DNA of 64,000 nucleotides from Certhia americana (lineage: Eukaryota > Chordata > Aves > Passeriformes > Certhiidae): the NCBI GenBank assembly GCA_018697195.1, contig CM031878.1, positions 5,133,848 through 5,197,847 on the forward strand, written 5' to 3'. Within the stretch, counting starts at the first letter, position 1. The number at the start of each line of letters is the position of its first letter. The notes below the pieces were generated by a model. The model had not been told where the DNA came from. It made no database searches and saw only the letters and a list, made by a program, of their open reading frames with translations. Made by a program: the position numbers and the translations under genes. This document shows positions 10,560 to 21,718 of this stretch, in pieces.

Positions 10560-12379
10560 GTAAAGATGAAGTTTACAGTCAGACATACTGGGGGCAGAGA
10601 GGGAGAAGTCTTAAAAATTAACATTTAAAAAGAATTCTTATCTGCAAGACATTTTCTAACCTTCCTATTTTTCTTCAGCACACCTGCTGACATTCACTAT
10701 ACTTATACATGTACATATAAACAGGGGACAAGATTCTGATAGCAGTTCCTGGAGGGTAAATATAATGTTGTTGTAATAAAAGACCTGAAACAGACCATTA
10801 TTATTAACAGTTATGTATGTACTGAGATCAATCTGCCTGGCTGATCTGGGGCAGCTCTGAGATAGTTCTGACCGCGGCATGAGACACAAGTGAGTGCCAA
10901 TTTAAAAGCTGTGTGGTGGATTTTCTGTGTTGTGCAGCCCAAGATAATTCAGCCTCCCTCCCACCAGAGCTTATTATTTTTGGCTCACAGCTCAACAGCA
11001 ACTGCATGTCTTGGAGCAAGGGCAGAACAAATTCTGGCACCTATTGCAGATAGATAACATAACATTCAATACATCCCCTGTAGTGCCTGGAAGGCTTCAG
11101 ACAAAGGTGAGCTCTGCTTGCAGTAGATGCTTTGCACACTCATTATGGGCCGTGGTTTTGCCCTACAGAACTTGGCAATAAGCATCAATAAATTAATAAC
11201 TCCTTTTGGCCTCTTTGTAATAACATGAATTATGATGAAGCTCCTAGGCTGCTGAAGTGCTTGTGTTAGTGCAAGAGGAGAGGAGGAACAACACCCAAGA
11301 AGTAAACCCTAGCACCAGTGAAACCAAACCAAAATGCATAGATTTGCAGCTGCTTTGAAATACATTCCCATGGAGCACAAGAAAATGAATTTACATTACT
11401 GTGTGTGGGGAAAACATTGAGATAAATGCATTGGATGAGGTGGGCCTGAGACATTTACCAGATTCCTGGGTGAGTGCTGAACATCTACCTGGAGCAGGGA
11501 GTGGTAAAGAAACCATGCCTTGAATGAAAGCTACAGAAAAGACAATGGAAAAGTTTTCTTGGTTATTTAGGTAAATTGAAAAATGAAGAAATGAAAAATA
11601 TAACTTCAACAAGTGACATTTCCAAAGTTTTGAAGCTTGAACATTTTGCAGTGACTTCTTCAGCAGAAAAAATACCTAGACACTTATTGATCTACAATAG
11701 CCATCAGTATAAAGGGAAAAAACAGAAAAAATGAATCACAGATAAAGTAAAAGGCACTGATTCAGAACTCAGTAGATTCTTTAGCATAATTCTTCCATTT
11801 TCATTTTGCTTCTTTCATTTTCTTGTTGCAAAAATAGCTCTATAAACCATAGAAATAAGCTGCATGCAATTAAAATAGCATAATAGCTGAAAGGAAAGCA
11901 TTGATAATTATGTTAAAATCTATAAAATTAGACGAGTCTAACACTGCTCAGAGTTCACGCTTTGTCATCTGTCAGCATTTGCAGCTCTATTGTAACCTAG
12001 ATCTAAAGCTTTTCCTTCCTGAGCTAACTTCTCTTCAACTTGTGGGTTAGTGGTGATTTTTTTCTTTTCCTTTCAGTTTGTGCAATATAGTCCTCAATTC
12101 TTTTAACAATTTAGGGTCTGAAAACAGTCAAAATGAAATAACATTCAGCCTTAATGAAATATTTTGTGATTTTTTTTCTGAGCTTAGAGAGTCCATACAT
12201 CTGCCACGATCCATCCTGTGCTCTTTCCTGCAGAAAAACAGTTGGGGAAGGAACTTTCATCTCTATACACATCAGACAGTTTGTAAAAGTATTGTCCTCA
12301 TTCACCATTTTAATCACAGCAATAAAAGACAAACTGCACAAAGAATCTAGAGAACTAGAACAGGCGTTTATCTGTGACT
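9766..12379. other. Single-copy intergenic stretch
   Basis: No gene is recognised. It includes a poly-A run at about 10519-10557. The part at 11040-11260 is free of repeats and looks like ordinary or possibly constrained non-coding DNA. ORFs of 60-97 codons here have no recognisable domains. Confidence 0.5.
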
Positions 12380-12610
12380 GGATCCAGCAATGAATTTAAG
12401 CACAGGCTTAAGAGCTTTTCTTGGATCGGGGATTTACAGTGCAATCAAAAAACTAGTGAAATCAATACAAAAACTCTTATTGATGTCACTGGCCATTGGA
12501 TCGTGCCCTTAATGAACTAAGTAGAGGCTGCAGTGCTGCATCTTAAGGGCCTAATCCAATATCTATCTAACTGAACTCAAGCAGAGACTGGGTTTAGATA
12601 TTGTTTAATA
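12380..12610. repeat. Cluster of ancient palindromic (MITE-like) repeats
   Basis: 'aatttaagcacaggcttaag' then 'ttggatcggggattta' (about 12393-12436) resembles the end of an old sauropsid palindromic repeat. 'attgatgtcactggccattg' then 'gatcgtgccctta' (12479-12512) and 'aagggcctaatccaa' (about 12545-12560) resemble further related units. All are strongly decayed. Assignment is by memory of the motif style in reptile and bird genomes. Confidence 0.5.
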
Positions 12611-14587
12611 CTGTAGATTGAGATTTTTCAAAAACAATTAAGGTGATGCTTGTCAAAAAAGAGTGTTAATTTAAAACTGGAGTTGAGTAACTGCATGAGC
12701 TTCTGTCTAGCTGTCTCAGATACTAACAACTGTGAATACAATACACTGTGGTCTAACAGAGAGCAATGAAAAAAGCACAAGACTATCAGAGGTTCTGAAT
12801 TGTTCCTAGGTTGGTGGATATTCACCTCTACTTTTTAATTTTTGTTATTTTTCTGGGATATAATATTAAAGTCACAGTGAACATTGGTCAAATACATTCC
12901 TCCCCCACCACCACCTCCTTACTCTTTCAATCACTTTTTCCTTTTGACATCAAGATGTCCCATACAATTCAGTCACTTATTCCATCAACACTCATCTCCA
13001 ACATTCAAAGACTGAAATGTAGTGAAAGGAACTAAATCTTCTGATCCCAAGGAAAGTTCTCATTTGAAGGGTCATCTCAAACCTTTCCTGTTAAGAATGG
13101 TATCTCCTATCATCCTTTTTCATCTTCTTAGTGTGCTTATTTCAGCCCATATTTTCAGTCCTAATTTCAGAGGGCAGACTGCCCCAAACTGTAGCTGAAA
13201 TCCATGGGAGTGCCTAATAACCAAGAGTACATTTTCTTGGTAACAATTTTGTGTCATTGCTCAATTCCATTCTTCTCTTTTCTGTCATGAGGACTTGAAA
13301 GACTCAAACAAAAAAATAAGGAAGGAGTTTATACATTAAAATGACTATGTAACATCCTGAAAAAAACCCAGATATACATGCAGAAAGAGGAAAAAAGGTT
13401 TAATCTAAACAATAGAGAGTATATTTTTTGTTATACCATAAAGTACATTTATGCCATGTAGAATAATAATTGAGTGCCCTTCAAGATCTTAAGTGAAAGG
13501 CAATAATTTTTCATATCTGAAGTGAATTGCTCATTTCAGTAAGTGTTTACATATCCTGGGCTTTCATTTCTAAAAATGCAGCATTCTCTCCATCATAAGT
13601 AGCTAATTAAGTGCAAAGCTTCCTTATGGAAGTATATAAAAGAAGGGTTATGATGGAATCATTGTGTTCCTTCTTCTTTAATGGACACTTGAGAAGTCAA
13701 TCCAAATTTAGAGGAAATTAATTTCCCAAAGATGCCTTGAACTGTGGAACAGAAAAAAGCTCTAGAGAATTCTCAAAAAGCTCTCGAGAAATTATTTGTG
13801 TATGTTAAATCCTATCCGACTAACCCATAAAGAGTTCAATGTGTCAAGATCGTTACTTAGAACCTGAATTTGCATATGCAGAATGGGTAATTGTCCATGC
13901 ATCTGACAGCATCATCTCTTTAGGCAACAAGTAATTTAGATGGCATAAGGGTATAATCTTCAGATTAATGGTCCTGATATAGATATAAATAGATATGTAC
14001 CTTTTTTGTCCCCAAGGATGAGAGAAGGGCTGCAGAACATACCTAGTTCCCACATTTAGGTAACTTATAAAGCCTGTCAGATATCATGTCAAAACTATTA
14101 CTATTAAAGTACATTTAAATTTATGCAAAAAATTTAATTCATAAAACTAATGCAGATTAGAACTGCAAATCCAGTGGTCAAGCTTCCAAAAGGAAGACTC
14201 ATGCTGCACAGATTTGTCTTTGCAACTCATCAGTCCTCACATAGACTTGCAGCTACATTTTTAAGTGCTCTGTAACTTTCTTTCCTAACATAAGTAATAT
14301 TGTGAAGGGTATGATGAGAATTCTTTTTCTTTTTTTTTTTTCTTTCTTTTTTTGTGAAGAAAAATGAAAGTGTACAATTATGTAAAAGTAAACAGTTCTC
14401 TTAAAAGACAGCAATAAAATACAGATGCAGAAAAAAAGGAGCATGCAAAAATCTTCATTGTGCTGCTATGAAGCCTGAGTTCTAGTGTGTACTTTGGTTT
14501 CCCAAAAGCTAAATTTTGCTCTCTTTCCTTCTTCTGGGAAGTCAATGTGCATACATGTCACTGTCAAGCCTTCATTGTTCTTTGAAT
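12611..14587. other. Single-copy intergenic stretch
   Basis: No gene, RNA or repeat family is recognised apart from short T/C and A runs near 14322-14352. ORFs are short and domain-free. Confidence 0.5.
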
Positions 14588-14735
14588 TTATGTGCAACCT
14601 TGGACAACCTTCACAGCCTTTTTTGCTTAAATAGTCATATCCACAAAATGAAACAATGGTGTCATTGTTATCTATAAAAGTGGCTTAGCCCTTTGAACTT
14701 TAGTATACTCCTTTAGTATAGAAGCATTATTAATG
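14588..14735 (+). repeat. MIR-like ancient SINE
   Basis: 'tgtgcaaccttggacaacct' at 14591 corresponds to the MIR phrase 'tgtgaccttgggcaagt'. 'ccacaaaatgaaacaatgg' at 14641 corresponds to the 'tgtaaaatggggataa' region. 'ttagccctttgaact' at about 14685 corresponds to the 'aaagcgctttgagat' tail. The copy is diverged but the three blocks are in order and correctly spaced. Confidence 0.6.
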
Positions 14736-16019
14736 AATAATGATGATTCTCAATCATTTGAAAAAAAAAAAGAATAAAATAGAACTGCAACAAAAATCCC
14801 TCCTCATCCTATTGGAAGAACTTACTGCACTGTGACAACCTTTCTTGATGTTGTTGTTGAAATAGAAGGGCTAATTTAATCATATCTTTGCCATCTTCCA
14901 TAAACCACAGGCAGTACATCTCCCTGCGGACATAAACTTAAAGAAACACAACAAAGCAGCAAAGTTTAAAAAGAATTTAGTATAGATTTTTTCTTGTCTA
15001 AACATAAAAGGTCCTCTATAACCAGCTCCTTAAAAAAATAGAAAATGAAAAAAGAAAAGCTGTTGCTATTATTTTTGGCAGTTTGCTAGCACAGAACATC
15101 ATGCTGGCAACACTGTCTTCAGTTATGTGTGCTTCTCTCCCCTTTCCAAGCTCTGCCTGTGGAACTTATTTTTATCTGGGGAAAGAATCTTGTTTTGCTT
15201 GGATTACCTGCTAAAACTGAATAACAAGTATGTGGGACAACAGGGGTGTTATTTACTTTGTATGATCAAGAGAGACACACCTAGCAAACACTTCTCTTAA
15301 TTATTCTAAAATTCATTATAATGACAATGAGCAGACACCGAACTTTCAGCTCAATTAAAAAATAGCTTAGAGTGAAAGATATCTCTTGCCAAAAAAAAGA
15401 AAACCACAAAAGGGGATGACCATTTAAAAAATACTTTAATAAATGTTAAAGGTAATTAGATAAAATAAGCATTAATTTGTACTGTCCTAAATATACTGAA
15501 CTTTTTGCTTAATCTTTCTATTAATATTGCTCAGCTGAATATTACACCAGTATCAATGATAGAATATTCTCTTTTATAATTCTGGATATTTGTAACAGAC
15601 GTCCCACATCTCTCTGATGAAATCAAAGCTTTATTCTATTTTTATAGGTGACGTTAACCTGAAATCAATTGGATTGGAGTTTACCTTTGAGAGTCATAGC
15701 AGTGGGGATGATTTTCCCTCATCTATTCTAAAAGTGAATTCTGGGCAAGGATCATTATCTAGCTTGTCTCTGCAGTTAATGGGGAGAGGTGGAAATGGGT
15801 CACCTCTCTTAGGCACCATATTAGGATGAATCACTCTCTGGAGGTATCTAACTCCCTCCATTGATTACAGAAAGCCTTGACATGCAGCTTAGACAGGAGG
15901 CTAAAATTTTAGGCAACCAGTGTTATGGGAGATGACTCCTATGTTCAGCTCTAAGTGAAATATCAGGAATCAGGTTTTAATGCCTAGATTCTTAAGGCAA
16001 TTTCAGCCTAAGCATCATA
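14736..16019. other. Single-copy intergenic stretch
   Basis: No gene or recognisable repeat. A-rich runs lie near 14760-14780 and 15390-15400. A 70-codon ORF at 15617-15829 has no recognisable domain. Confidence 0.5.
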
Positions 16020-16215
16020 AGACGCAATTCATTTAGATTGCTAAGATCCATTTTCAGAAGTAGCTTAAACACTTATATAGCTATTAACATGCATAAAGAG
16101 GCAAATAGACATCAAATGAGTATTCCAACTGTTCACATATGCCTAATTCCCATCAAAATCAATTCATAGATGGTTTTGAAAATCTCACTAGGCACATATC
16201 TATCTAAAGACCTGA
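16020..16215. repeat. Ancient palindromic DNA-transposon-like repeat
   Basis: 'gatccattttcagaagtagc' (about 16046-16065), 'catatgcctaattcccatc' (about 16136-16155) and 'ttttgaaaatctcactaggc' (16173-16192) follow, in order, the arms of an old sauropsid palindromic repeat. The usual form has 'cctaactcccattgaaatca' near the centre. Old and decayed. Confidence 0.55.
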
Positions 16216-18699
16216 GTACTCTGAGGAATTTAATCCTTGGTCTTTCACCAACAAAAGAGGAACTAAAACAAGGTTTGAAAACGCCTTTTCACCTGGGTAA
16301 AATTTGTTTCTTACCTTCACAGCTCAAAACCTTTTATCTCTGCAGTGGAACAGACATGTAAGTTCCTGTCTACCTTATCTCTGAAAAAATATCTCTGTGT
16401 ATGCAAACAGAAGGGAATCTATAATTTTTCAGTCTAAATGTTATATAATGTCGCAAACTGGCACCCATTCTGCTAAACAATGTAATTTCTTCTCTTTTTT
16501 CCTTTTGCAAAACTAATTTCCAAATGCTTTTCTCTTACTCCTCAAGTACATACCTACCCTCCATCTGCTTTTCATCCCACTCTACAGCTTTGAGTCATAG
16601 ATTGTTCTTTTATCACCATGTCACATATATCCTTTTACATTGCTCTTCTAACCTCACTTGGCTTTGCAACACCTCCCAATTTAGTTACATCCATTAATTT
16701 AATCACTGTGCTATTGACTCTCATTTGCAGATGCTTAGTGAAGATAAAGCTGGACCCTTAAGTCCTTAAGGCACAGTCATGAGACTCTTTCCCACAACTC
16801 TACACACCACAATTTATCATCACCTTTCATTTAAACTCCTGTAGCAACTTCTTAGTCTGTGTGAATCTACCCATAAGCATCTGAATTCAAATGAATTACA
16901 ATGCTCAAACTTTGTGAAACACTCCCATTGTGCAAATTCCAGCAGTAGGGTAGCACAAACTCAACAGAATCCGTTGTGATTCACACACACTGTACTGACA
17001 GGTGCTTCTAAGCATTCCTAGCCTATGGATGAGATCTATAGCCAGGAGCAGTGAGTTTTTAACCATGCAAATACATATGATTCGATGTACAAGACCCTGC
17101 CTATGAAGATCAAGGTCTACACATTGCATGATACATCAGTTAAGGCTTTATGCAGAGTTCTTCTGTTGATGTTAGACCCTCCCAATTTTTATTCATTAAA
17201 GTTTTATTGTTGTCTTGTTTTTTGTTTGTTTGTTTTTGGGTTTTGGGATTTTGGGTTTTTTTGGTTTTTTTGGGTTTTTTTTCCCCTGGTTCTTATTCCT
17301 TTATTCTGATAAAAGAACATCAGGATATACTGAGATACTGATCACAAATAATGAATTTCAGTCATTTTCACACCCAGAACTGAAATATTGTTTTATATTA
17401 TCACATATTATTGCCAGTGTAATCTTCCAATGCTGCTACCTCTGTGAATTTCAGAGCACAGAAAAAATTCTGTATTCTCTCTCTTTATTGCTCATCACCC
17501 CACGAAAGTCCTTTCTCTTTCATATCAATTTTCCTTATGGTAAAATAGTGAGGTTTAAAATGTTCCTTCAGCCAAGATATCTAATAGTAATGGAAAAAAA
17601 TAAGTTTGGGTTGAAAGTTAGCCCCTCTTTTTCTTGTGCAAACTTGGGAAGTCCCATCTGTTTCATGGATTCAGTTGAGATTTTAAAAGAAAAATCTTTT
17701 TTTCCTTTTTATCTTTTTATTCACTTGTCTATCTCTCCCATTTTTTGATGCCCATTACCAGAGAATCTAAACTTACCAAAAAAAAAAAAAAAAAAAAAAG
17801 ATAAAAAGAAAAAAAAAAAAAAAAAGAAAACAAACCCCAAAACAAGAATGCTTACACTGCCAACATTATTCTGAGGGATGAGTAAAACTACCCCCATTAT
17901 ACAGTTAGAAGACTTGAAAAATGGTGGTGGTATTGATTAAGCAAAGAAACTGTGGTTTTTTGGGGTTTTTTTTAGCTTTAGCTTAGTTTCTCAGCAGCTG
18001 GGTCAGTATTCTTTTTATAGTTGGTGGATGATTAGTAAAGCTGTTGAATGTATTTGGCTTTGAAGCTTAATTCCCTTAAGCTACTGGTGAGAACTGAGTT
18101 TTCACATCTCAGTAGTCTACCTTGGTAATCTCTCCCTCTACATTCTTTGGCATAACTTGAGACTTGTTCCAGTATCACCTGTAACATGAAATACTCTTTA
18201 ACTTCATACTGTAGTCAGGCAGTGGAGTTTTCTTTTGATATTATGGAAACATAACAGTCACATTTATCCTTCCTTCTTTCTGAAATAAGAGGGGGAAAGC
18301 AGTAAAAACTCCTCCATCACTTAGTAGATGAGAAAATGTAACAGTATTGTTAAGAGTAATTTCCTTACTGGAGTCTTGCTACCCAAAATCATTTAGTGCA
18401 GATATCCCAACAGAACTGAAATTAAGTTCTGACTACTTTCTACACAGCTTTACATCATTAAGCAGCAGGGAAGAAGCAAAAATAAATTAGTTATGTCATA
18501 AGTGTTTTGAAATAGAAAACCAAGAGACTCCACACAGAGGGAACTAACCGGTCAATCAGGGCCATACTTTACCCTCTGAAAAAATGAATCTATTAAACTT
18601 TATCAGCCTGGTCATTTAATTCTTTAGGAAAACTTAGAGGGTTCTATTTTGTTTTGTTTTATTCACATAACCACATAAGGTTAAGGTCTTTTCCAAAAA
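16216..18699. other. Single-copy intergenic stretch with G/T and A tracts
   Basis: No gene is recognised. A T/G-rich tract at 17205-17285 and an A-rich tract at 17779-17840 are the main features. The 177-codon ORF at 17215-17748 starts inside the T/G tract as FFV/GFF-type repeats and is not credible. Confidence 0.55.
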
Positions 18700-19359
18700 T
18701 ACCATTGTTGAGGATGGTATTTATTTTAGGTCTTTGTTTTGTGTTAATAATTGCATTGTTAATGGTTCGTTCCATGTACCCGTGTTTTTTCCCTGAGTTC
18801 GTTTGCCCCTATTTTGTATCCTCCCTTATCCTTACCTTGTATGGTATTCCCTGCCTTTTGTTTCAGCACCTTCCTTATCATTCCTACCGTAAACCAATCC
18901 CACGTGTGCACCACTCCCTGGGTGTTCTGGGGTGTCATCCTAAACTCAACGCCCCGGTGGTGCATGTGACTTCCATTCTCCTTCCCGTTCACCCGGTTGG
19001 CCTAGGGAGTATGATGCAATCCCCTTCACTCCTCCCCTGAAATCCCCACATTGTTTTTTCATTTGTATCTGTTCCTCCCTTTTTTGTTGTATTTAATAAC
19101 CCCCTGGCTCTCCTGGTGGTGTCTGCTTTGGCTTCACTTCCCTGCAATAAACCTTTCCAGTCAGAACCTCACCAGAGTCCCTCCTCTTTCTTCCTTTACC
19201 TGATCCCTGTTGTGTCAGTCATCTCTGACCACCATAGAGCTTCCACCTCTGCAGGTTCCACCACTGGCTTGAACTCCCGCTGTGGTGGTTTCCCACTCCT
19301 GGTATGGTGCTGGAGTACTTTAGAACTAGCCGGGTCTCTGGTGGGCCACATCATACTAT
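18700..19359 (+). mobile_element. Solo LTR (648 bp) with near-perfect 6-bp target-site duplication
   Basis: The LTR runs 18706-19353. It starts TGTTGAGG and ends CCACATCA, so it has TG...CA termini with an imperfect inverted repeat. It is flanked by TACCAT (18700-18705) and TACTAT (19354-19359), which differ by one transition. A TATA-like TATTTAATAA lies at 19090-19099 and AATAAA at 19146-19151. These fix the plus orientation and place a short R region. The 6-bp duplication suggests an ERVK-like element. ORFs at 18654-19040 and 19116-19361 lie across this LTR and are not genes. Confidence 0.75.
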
Positions 19360-21474
19360 AACATTCACAAATCTTGTAGTGTTACCCTTAGCATCAACAA
19401 CAAGGATTCTCATTTTAAAACAGATTACTGATTTTATTATTTTTTTTTTTTTTTTACTTTCCATGACATTCTTCTTCATGGATAGCAATTAAATTGCATA
19501 AATAAGCAGAAAAAATAATGCAGGAAGATATGGCCTGTGGTGAAAAAAAATTGTACCAGTATTAGTATTTACCCACCTCAACCCCTAATTTTTAAATGAC
19601 AATTAAAAAATAATGTTTGAATATATTGGTTCAAATGGTCAGAACTCAGAGATATTTTGACTGGTGAATTATGTTGCCGTTCTTCATCACAGCTGTGGTT
19701 CTGGGAATGTGTTATAGCTCCCACAATGTAAAGAGTAACATACTCATTTACCTGGCAGAATAAGGAGATACAAAATACTGTATATTATTTGAGTCCCATT
19801 CATAACAAAAAGGGAAGTTGAATCCTCCAAGGCTCCAGCATCATTCCCAGGCTAGCATGATGGCAGCAGATAAGAAGGACTCTTACTGCTTCCTCTCAGT
19901 TTTGAAATCCAGCTCACAACAAAGTTTTTCTCTCTTCCTGCTGAAAACCTGCTTCATCCTGACAGATGCCAACCACATGGGAGGTTTCAATTAAAATTCA
20001 GGTATCAGTGTCAATGAATGATAAATGAGGGAATCCAACCCATGTTTGAATTCCCTCCACCTCCCATTTTCTTTAACATAATCACTGATAGAGTCTTTTC
20101 AGCTTTTACTCATTTTAATTGTGCATGATTTATTTCCTTGTTTCATCAGTTCCATCTATCAGAGAAAAATGAGAGTTATGAAAAGGAATATGAAGGCTGC
20201 CAAATACTGACTTTTTTATTAATTTTTTCTCTGTATATGATTAATTTCTTTCTAGAATGCCGGAATGACAGCTACATGCACTCTGACTCATGTTTAAAAT
20301 AATGAAATTATGGCAGTATTTAGAACAATATATAAACTTATTATAAACGTCCCTTCCTTCAAAAAGTTTATATACTGAGCAGTGAAATGGCTAGACCTAT
20401 GGACCCATTTAACTTTGCAAACCTTAATTATTCTGTTCTTTTAAAAATATAGTGGTATTTAAGATATGTTATTTTAGAATAAAGGTTTAAGTTTCCCTAA
20501 GCATTTGTACTTTTCTCTTTTTTTTTCCCTTAAAAAAAAAAAAAAAAAAAAAAAGGCAAAGAAAAGAAGAAAAACATTTAACTTTGACATTTCATTTATA
20601 GGCATTTTAATTATCTGGATGGTTTCCTTTAAATGCTAGACGTAGGCAGTGAAAATTTGCACTTATAGAATAAGAAACTGCTTCCAGGAGTTCCTAATTT
20701 TCATGTGTTATGAATTTTAATGCCTTATGTGGGTCAGATTTTCACAGGCTTAGAAAAGGGAATACCATGACCTTAAATTATTGTACAGTTGTAATGGTAT
20801 TTTTAGTCTCTATTGGTTATTTGTGGGCAGGAGCTCTAGCTTGTTTATGCTTCATTTTCCCTCTGCTTCCTTTCCACAGTATCAGAAAAGCCCCAAGGCT
20901 GCAGAGAGCAGGCCATTCCTTTGCCTATTTTTTCCCTCACACCTCCTAACTTTTTAAAAGACAAATACAAGTAACTGTGAAATCCACTAGTCCATGGGGT
21001 CAGGAAGTTTTCACCCACTCCTGTCAGCTTGGACTGCTATTTTTGAGATAATGAATCCCTGAACTCCCTTCTTGCAGTATCTCCCATTAATAAAGCTGAA
21101 TTTTTATAGAAACTTCTTTTTTTCCTTTTTTTTTTTTTCTTCCTATCTCACATCTCTTTTTTCCCCCCAATTTCATTCTGCTTGTAATGTAACAATGTAA
21201 GCATTGTTAGAGATGTAGACTACTACTGATTTTGCAGGAAGGATTTAGAAATAATATTATTTACTCTTAATTTGGTGCTATTTTTATTACTTTCTTGCCC
21301 TTTTTGCCATTTTCTACCTTTTTGTTGGATTGACAACAGTCTGGAGTCTAAACAGCAGGAGCAGATCTAGGAAATTAAACTAGAACACTGTAATACCTGA
21401 AATCTCATCACCCCAAAACATGGAAACATGATTCTTCTGTAAATCATGATGATATCCTTCCTTGACGCTTGGAG

Positions 21475-21519
<45 letters not shown>

Positions 21520-21639
21520 ACATCAGTTCTTCTCTGTCACCTTTCTCTTGGAAGAAGGAGCTATATCGATCATTTTGGCTAACTCTAGTACCCCCAAATT
21601 AACTATCCAACGTATAACCATGGGCTTCCAAGTCTAGTG
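19360..21639. other. Single-copy intergenic stretch
   Basis: No gene is recognised. Poly-A runs occur at 20533-20554 (22 A) and 21479-21517 (39 A), and poly-T at about 19440-19455. A 79-codon ORF at 20710-20949 has no known domain. Confidence 0.5.
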
Positions 21640-21718
21640 TGTGTCATCCCTGCCCGCAGGGGGGAGGCAGAACTAGATGATCTTCAATATCCCTTCTGAT
21701 CCAAATCATTCTAATATT
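21640..21718 (+). repeat. CR1 LINE 3' end, sense
   Basis: 'cctgcccgcagggggg' then 'aactagatgatcttcaatat', 'cccttctgatccaaatcatt' and 'ctaatatttt' match the terminal bases of CR1. Confidence 0.75.

Noticed and set aside
17215..17748. 177-codon plus-strand ORF, longest apart from N-spanning frames
   Set aside because: It starts in a T/G low-complexity tract, giving F/G/V repeats, and continues without any recognisable domain or splice context.
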